Shown: positions 58,300 to 64,000 of the stretch, one piece after another
Layout of the letters: each line of letters starts with the position of its first letter
Numbering within the stretch: position 1 is the first letter of the stretch
Origin: Stereocaulon alpinum
Taxonomy: Eukaryota; Ascomycota; Lecanoromycetes; Lecanorales; Stereocaulaceae
Direction: 5' to 3'
Assembly (NCBI GenBank): GCA_018257865.1
Contig: JAEUBA010000060.1
Coordinates: 124,001-188,000 of the forward strand
DNA: 64,000 bases
Position numbers and translations under genes: made by a program
The notes under the pieces: model-generated
The model's input: only the letters and a program-made list of their open reading frames with translations
The model's database searches: none
Told to the model about the DNA's origin: nothing

Positions 58300-60200
58300 A
58301 TTGATTTATAGCGGAATTAGAGCCGCTATGTGTTGATATTGAGGCTTGGCAGGAGGTTATAAATATCTATATAGTATTGGACGACTTAAGGTTTTGCCTG
58401 AATGATTAGCTGTTATTTATCGCTAAGTACCGAATTATTAGCTGTTATTAGTCGCTAAGGATATTACCTTACGTAACTTAACTATCAAATTTTTATGTTT
58501 ACCTATACGCGTCTTTACACCTTCCTTACTACCTTTATATATAACTTCTTTACCTGTTTATATCCCTCTATATATCTCTATATAGTACTATACGATCCTA
58601 TGTCCTAGCAGACCTATTCTAAATACGTCTATACTAAACCTATCGCTAATTTTTTAGCCCCTAATTAGTCTCTTCTAAGACTTTACTACCGTTACTAAGT
58701 ATATTCTAAAGTAGTACCTTTCCTATATTAATCTTTACTAATTCTTTCCTTTAAGCTCTAAAGCGGTAATATCCTCTTACGGATCTTAACCCTAATATAG
58801 TTCTATAATACTAACTAACGCGTTAATCTAAACGTTAACGTATAGCTACCTCTTAAACCCTTCCTACTTTATAGTTAGTCTATATAATAATAATACGTCC
58901 TTCTATTCCTCCTACTATTTCTATATATCCTTCTATCCGTCCTACTATCCCTATACGTCCTCCTCCTCTGCTATTAAAAGGCCTGATATTAAACTATACG
59001 GCTAATATATATACGTTAGGTCCTATAGCTAAATAGTATAGTATCTATTCTACTTTATACTAGAAGGTAGAGGCTAAGTAAGGACCTATACTATATACTA
59101 CCTACTATTTAAAGGGAGATAGATTACTACCTCCTCTACCTAAACTACCGGAACTTCTACGCGAATTATTATAGGGTATTATACTACGGTCCTAGTATTT
59201 CCTAAAGTATATTCGTAGTTATAATAACGCGCTAACCTTTATATCCTATAAATACTAGTAGGATACACGTTTATAAGGTCGTATAGGAATCTAATCCTTT
59301 ACTATTTATAGCGAACTTTATTACCTATAAGGGCCGCTATATACTAGTATATAGGTAATACCTTCTTTTACTTATAGTAATATCTATACTTAGATAGAGC
59401 GTAATAGCGACGACGACGAGTACGACGAGCGAGTAGGCCTACTAGGCTAGACGAGTAATTATACTAAGCTACGAACCTAGTAAAATAATACGGGATAGGG
59501 AAGGAAGAGAGAAGAGAAGTATTAGTAGTAGAGGTAAGTAAGGGACGCGTCCTAACGCGATAATAGAGCGATAGTAATAGTAGTAGAGGCCTACTAAAGA
59601 TCTATATAGCCCTTAAGGTAGGGAAAGAATTAAAGAAAGAATATAGTATATAAAGGCTACGGAGTAGGCGCTACTAAAGTTTATAGAGAAGGTCTAAGAG
59701 ATACTATAGGTAAATATAAATAAGATTATATAAAGCTTTTTCTAGAATATAGTAGAAAGGATTATAGAATATATATAGGAGAATACTACTAAAAGATATA
59801 CTACGAAGGAGTGTTATAGTTAATTAACGCGCGAAGACTACCTAACTAGAAGGGTAAATAGCAGCTAAGCGGATATAGTATAATAGTATAGTATAGCTTA
59901 GGGTTAGGGTTTGCACCGCTAGATTACCTTGTACACCGCTAGATTACCTTGTACACCGCTAGATTACCTTGTAGCTGCAGTAGCTAGAATATTATCAATT
60001 AATACCATTATAGCTTGACAATTCCATACTATAACGTTACAAAATGGTAGTAACGGCGAGGTTGAGCTATAAGTAGTACTATTAATTGCCGCTATAGCAC
60101 GATCCTAGTACTAGCTTTCAATACCAGCTTTAACACCAGCTTTCAGTACCAGCTGAACTAGCTACTCAGCACTAATACTAGTCCTCTACTAAGCCTCTAA
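58300..60200. mobile_element. RIP-eroded repeat DNA, element type unknown
   Basis: From about 58.3 kb the composition changes sharply. TA dinucleotides dominate, CA and TG become rare while CG stays common, and no open frame of 60 codons remains on either strand, as expected after heavy repeat-induced point mutation. A short duplicated phrase (ATTAGCTGTTATT..TCGCTAAG) occurs at 58410 and 58437. At about 59640-59820 a plus-strand frame reads protein-like text (LLKFIEKV, then EILQVN-type helices if stops are taken as Gln/Trp), which may be a retroelement gag relic. Confidence 0.65.
59914..59973. repeat. 20-bp tandem repeat x3 beside TTAGGG copies
   Basis: CACCGCTAGATTACCTTGTA is repeated at 59914, 59934 and 59954 with no visible change. 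Immediately upstream lies TTAGGGTTAGGGTTT at about 59899-59913. Confidence 0.9.
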
Positions 60201-63200
60201 GCCCTTAACAACTTAATTCCGCAACCAAAACTTAATATATACAGCTTCCTACCTTATCCTACTTCCTACTTCTATTACGCTATAATTATAGCCTATAAGC
60301 CCTATTCTCCTATAAGCACCTTATTATTATACCTTAATAACCTACAGCCCGATCCCGTAGAGCCCTAATATTAGTAAGGCTGCAATACTATAAGAAGAAG
60401 AGAAGGACTATACTAAGTTACTCTATATTAATTAAGGCCTTTTTCTCGCTCTACGCGCAGAGGAGCGAAATTAGAAGGAGTATAAGAAGGTACTTAGCAC
60501 TTTCCGACCTAAGGATTAGAAATTATATTAACCGGAACCCTAAGAAGTAACCTCCTACTTTACTATTAGAAAAATTCCTATTTATAACTTACTATCCCTC
60601 TTACCTTATTAATTACCTCTACTAAGTCTATCTTTATAATCGTGCTTTATACGTAGCTAAATTATCGCTTAGTCTTACTATTATTATTACTTAGTAGAAA
60701 AAGAACCGTTAAACTAGCTTCGCTACCCTCTAATCTACCTTATAATACCGTAGGGGAAGTATATTAACTCAAAGTATTCCTAAGAACCGGTTACGCCTAC
60801 TATAATATAATTCTAGAAAGCCTCTAAACTATTATTAGGAATATTACTACTATTTACCCTCAGCCTAACGGAATCCCTTTATAGGAGCCGTCTACAAGGA
60901 CAACCTATACTAGCTTAGTATTAAGAGAACCTTCGGTTTTATTAGATAAAATAGGTAATTTAGTAGCCTAGAATATAAACTAGGTTATTAACAGATTATC
61001 CTTATAAGCTAACGTTAAATAATTTAAATAATACGTCTAATATCTAAGTATTATACTACTAGCTAGCTCTAGCTAAGATTTAAGCTCGCAGCCCTTATAC
61101 TAAAATACTTAACGAAGCTTAGCTATTATAGAAGAAATCCCTAGGTCTTTCAGCCCGCTAGATATAACTTCGGGAGAAGGTAATACTAGCAGTTAGAGCT
61201 AGTAAAATAAACCTCTACTAGACCCTAATAACTATTATAATACCAGCTTTACCGAGAAATAATATAAAGCCCTTTAAGCTATACTTAGGGTTCAGCCTAC
61301 CGCTGGCGGGAATCTAGAAGGCCCCCCTACTAGTATTCCAAATCTATAGGTAGACCCTCTAGTCGGATACTATCAAAATCTTTAAGCTAATAATATCGGT
61401 TTCTTCAACCCTAAAGCAGAAGGCGAAGGACCGGTAGTTAGTAAGGAATATATTACCTTTAAAGATATCTTCGCCTTTATAGACCGCCTAAAAGAAATAA
61501 AGCGTTAATATTTAGAATAGTAAGTTTTACCCTTAATCGTTAGTTACTTAAAAGGTACTGCTATCACCTAGTATACAGCGGAACTTTCAGATTTCGAATA
61601 TAATATACTAGACGCAGCAAATCTCGAATAATAGACTAAGATTTTAACTAGGCGTTTTAAGGAAGATATAGGTAACGCAGTTAAGGCTATATACTCCGAA
61701 AAGTTCGTTATAGAAGATACCCTCAATAATATAGTTAGTCCTTAGGAATATATACAGTTAATTTTTAAGCACGCTTATACTACAGAACTAGGGAACGCTC
61801 AGCTAATTATAGTATAGAATAACTTATATCCTATATTTTAAAGTTAAATTCTATAACCTACTTTATTAATATCTATCTATTCGTTCTTAGAGCAGTTAGA
61901 CGCTAAACGTACTATTTAGTATAACCTCACCGTAGAGTAAGATAAGCTAAACCGCTATTTTATTAGTAAAGCCGTCGCCAGCAGAAGCAGTTAGTCTAGT
62001 TAGTATATTGATTGATTGATTGGTTTATACGCCTATTCTAGTATCTATATATACTAATGAGGGTGTTCTATTACATTATTTGTGAAACCAGTAGATAGTA
62101 TACGTAGTGTGCCTTTCCTAGCCGTAAGAGAAACTATAGTATAGTGCCTAGATAAAAACTCCCGCTTATCCTTAACGATGCAATTGCTTTTGGTCTAGGG
62201 ATCACACCCTAGGCCTCCTTAACACCGGTAACTCTTAACTGTGTTCTTCAATATTATGCCGAGCGCTCTATGACATTATTTCTAATACTAACTGTAATAC
62301 ACGCCCTTCGCACTATACTCAGCTCTTAAGGACCCTGCTGTATTCTTCTATATCCTTCAACTTTATTATAGCGCTGAGCGCCCTATGACTTTCTTTGACC
62401 TTTGCTGTGTCGATACGGGGGGGGGGGAGGAGGGGGTGTATAGCCGTCCCGCAAGGGTTCGAGTTATTAGCGCTGATTAGTGGTGTTTATTGGTGTCCGT
62501 AGTAGTACCGGATTTGGCTGTTCGGTGGTTTGCTGGTTGAGGATACGAGAAAGGGGGGAAGCCATATACACCGCCTAGGAGGCCCATACTCGTATGAAGA
62601 ATCGGATGGCATAATATCCCGCCGGTCGTATTAGATAGTACTTACTTCTATCCTTATGCACTTTGCTTTAGGGGGGAGCTAACCCTTCAGCTTGTAATTA
62701 TAGTTATACGGCGCCGCTTACACTAAAGGCTCGCCTAGCTACTTAGATAGGGGCCGTCCTTTTCTAAAATACGCCTTCTAATTCATAACCTAGTATGTCC
62801 TTCTCTTAGTCCTGTATACCCACAACCCTAGCCTTCCCCTAGGATAGACTGCGCGTCAGTCTTAACCGGTAGATGCGTATCGAGCGCACGTAGATATTAG
62901 ATTTTTCGAATTAACGGCTGGGCAGGTGTTGCCTATGCTCTTTACTCGTTGGGCTGAGATACTACACCCGATACCAATTCTTGCTGTCTAGTCTCAATCG
63001 TAGGGGAGGTATAATAGTCGTGGTGGAGTTAGGGTAGGTGTTATCGCGTTGCCCGAAAAACTCTGCACGGAGTTCTCAGCAACTACGCGACGTCTTAACA
63101 TCGTTCAACCTGCAATACATTAGGGGAGATATCTCAGCTCTGAATAGGTATTTAGGTTCGTAGCTAGCACCGCGTATAGGTGTGTCTCTATCGCTGGCCC

Positions 63201-64000
63201 TAGTTAGTATATAATAAACCGTTAAGGAGGATTTTCTAAGCCTCCGTACCCCTTTTTATCTAACTATAGTAAGCGATAACCCTATTCAGGTTATTTAGGG
63301 AACTATAGCAGTAATTACTCCTAGAACTACTAGGCTAACAGACCTTAGCACCAAAATTAACTAAAAGGCTAATTACCTCTACTACGCTAACCGCTATAAA
63401 TTACTAGCGGGTACCTAAGCGGGTTAAATTTATTAAGACCCTAAAGCTATTCGAAACTTTCTAACTAAAGTAACCTAAGGCCTTATTAAGGCCTAAGGTA
63501 TTAAAATAACTTTAGTAACTATAGTTTCTAACCTAAGTCTACTAAAGCCTACTATAGAGAAGACTTCGATACCGAAGATTAAAACGTAGACTTTTAGGAA
63601 GGCTTAGAGGAGCCTAATTCTCGCGAATATTATAACTACTTCGCTAAGGATAATTATAATAATACTAACTACTTTAAGCTAGAGGAAGAAACCTATAGCT
63701 TTTTCGTTAACCCTATTAATAAGACTTACCGGAAATATAAGTAAGAATTTCTATTAAGAAATAAACTATACTAATATATCTATACCGAATATCAAAATAC
63801 GCCACCTTTAGAAAGAACGACTTTAGTTCGCTCGAACGGAAGTACTCCTAAGGTCCCGCCGGAAGAAAATACGGTAGTATACTATATCTTAGAGGAGTCT
63901 GCTAGGATTATAAAGTCTATAGTCGTTTATAGTAATAAGGTTACTAGCACTAGATTTAGGAATTAGTATTATATAGTTAGTAAAATTATACTTAGCCCTA
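60200..64000 (+). mobile_element. Ty3/gypsy-like retrotransposon gag relic, RIP-mutated
   Basis: Reading the plus strand from about 61395 gives NIGFFNPKAEGEGPVV, EYITFKDIFAFIDRLKEIKR, then VLPLIVSYLKGTAIT and YTAELSDFE, with TAA/TAG where related fungal gag proteins have Gln or Trp (for example the W of the ..EWYTAEL block). The pattern continues to about 61990 and again from about 63200 to the window edge, including SFFVNPINKTYRKYK and the RNKLY part of a decayed zinc-knuckle-like end. Stops at exactly CAA/CAG/TGG-derived positions match C-to-T mutation on both strands. No LTR was identified; the 5' limit at 60200 is a guess. The element is interrupted by the insertion at 62009-63197. Confidence 0.6.
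62009..63197 (-). mobile_element. 1.19-kb insertion with 13-bp target duplication (SINE/LINE-like)
   Basis: CTAGTTAGTATAT occurs at 61996-62008 and again at 63198-63210, flanking 1189 bp of different composition: CA and TG are frequent, so it is much less RIP-affected. Next to the left copy is TTGATTGATTGATTGG, which on the minus strand is a (CAAT)n tail. A simple-repeat 3' tail plus a variable-length target duplication is typical of non-LTR retroposition. No open frame or polymerase III promoter was identified with confidence. Orientation is inferred from the tail. Confidence 0.55.

Noticed and set aside
59899..59913. Telomere end
   Set aside because: Only two TTAGGG units, with sequence continuing for 4 kb; too short to call a telomere.
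62440..62490. tRNA-like B box (GGGTTCGAG) inside the insertion
   Set aside because: No matching A box or cloverleaf could be drawn around it on either strand.

Overview
The window is nuclear DNA of a filamentous ascomycete (Pezizomycotina). Genes are split by short introns (about 45-75 bp, GT..AG, CTAAC/CTGAC-like branch sites). The recognisable families are fungal: Ime2 kinase, PRM1, PtaB-type LIM-binding protein, fungal rhodopsin-domain protein and DUF7708. The right end is a repeat block mutated as expected from repeat-induced point mutation (RIP). I would guess Dothideomycetes or a relative, but nothing here fixes the class. All exon boundaries were read by eye from splice signals and reading frame.

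Layout. 0-8.3 kb: Ime2-type kinase (+), simple-sequence DNA, exosome subunit RRP42 (-). 8.3-25 kb is a sparse accessory tract: a DUF7708 protein fused to an AAA-like domain without a P-loop, a seven-helix fungal rhodopsin-domain protein, an ankyrin protein, a secreted N1/T1-type ribonuclease and a DUF3632-like protein, separated by 1-3 kb stretches with no recognisable gene. 25.9-38.5 kb: a DUF7726-like gene with a disturbed 3' end, PRM1, a conserved type II membrane protein, a frameshifted MFS transporter, urease accessory GTPase UreG and a predicted secreted protein. 38.6-43.5 kb: ankyrin relic, a 68-bp minisatellite and two small membrane-protein genes. 43.5-49.8 kb: triple-KH RNA-binding protein and a glutamine-rich PtaB-like regulator. 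49.8-53.3 kb is gene-poor. 53.3-58.2 kb: monocarboxylate-type MFS gene with an in-frame TGA, V-ATPase subunit B and frataxin.

58.3-64.0 kb is an eroded repeat block with no long open frame. A Ty3/gypsy-like gag relic reads across it, with Trp and Gln codons changed to stops. A later 1.19-kb insertion with a 13-bp target duplication interrupts that relic.

Core housekeeping genes (RRP42, UreG, KH protein, V-ATPase B, frataxin) look intact. Transporters and accessory genes repeatedly show frameshifts, stops or lost motifs. The most unusual item is the DUF7708/pseudo-AAA fusion. It could be a divergent member of the fungal NLR-like repertoire, but that is inference.
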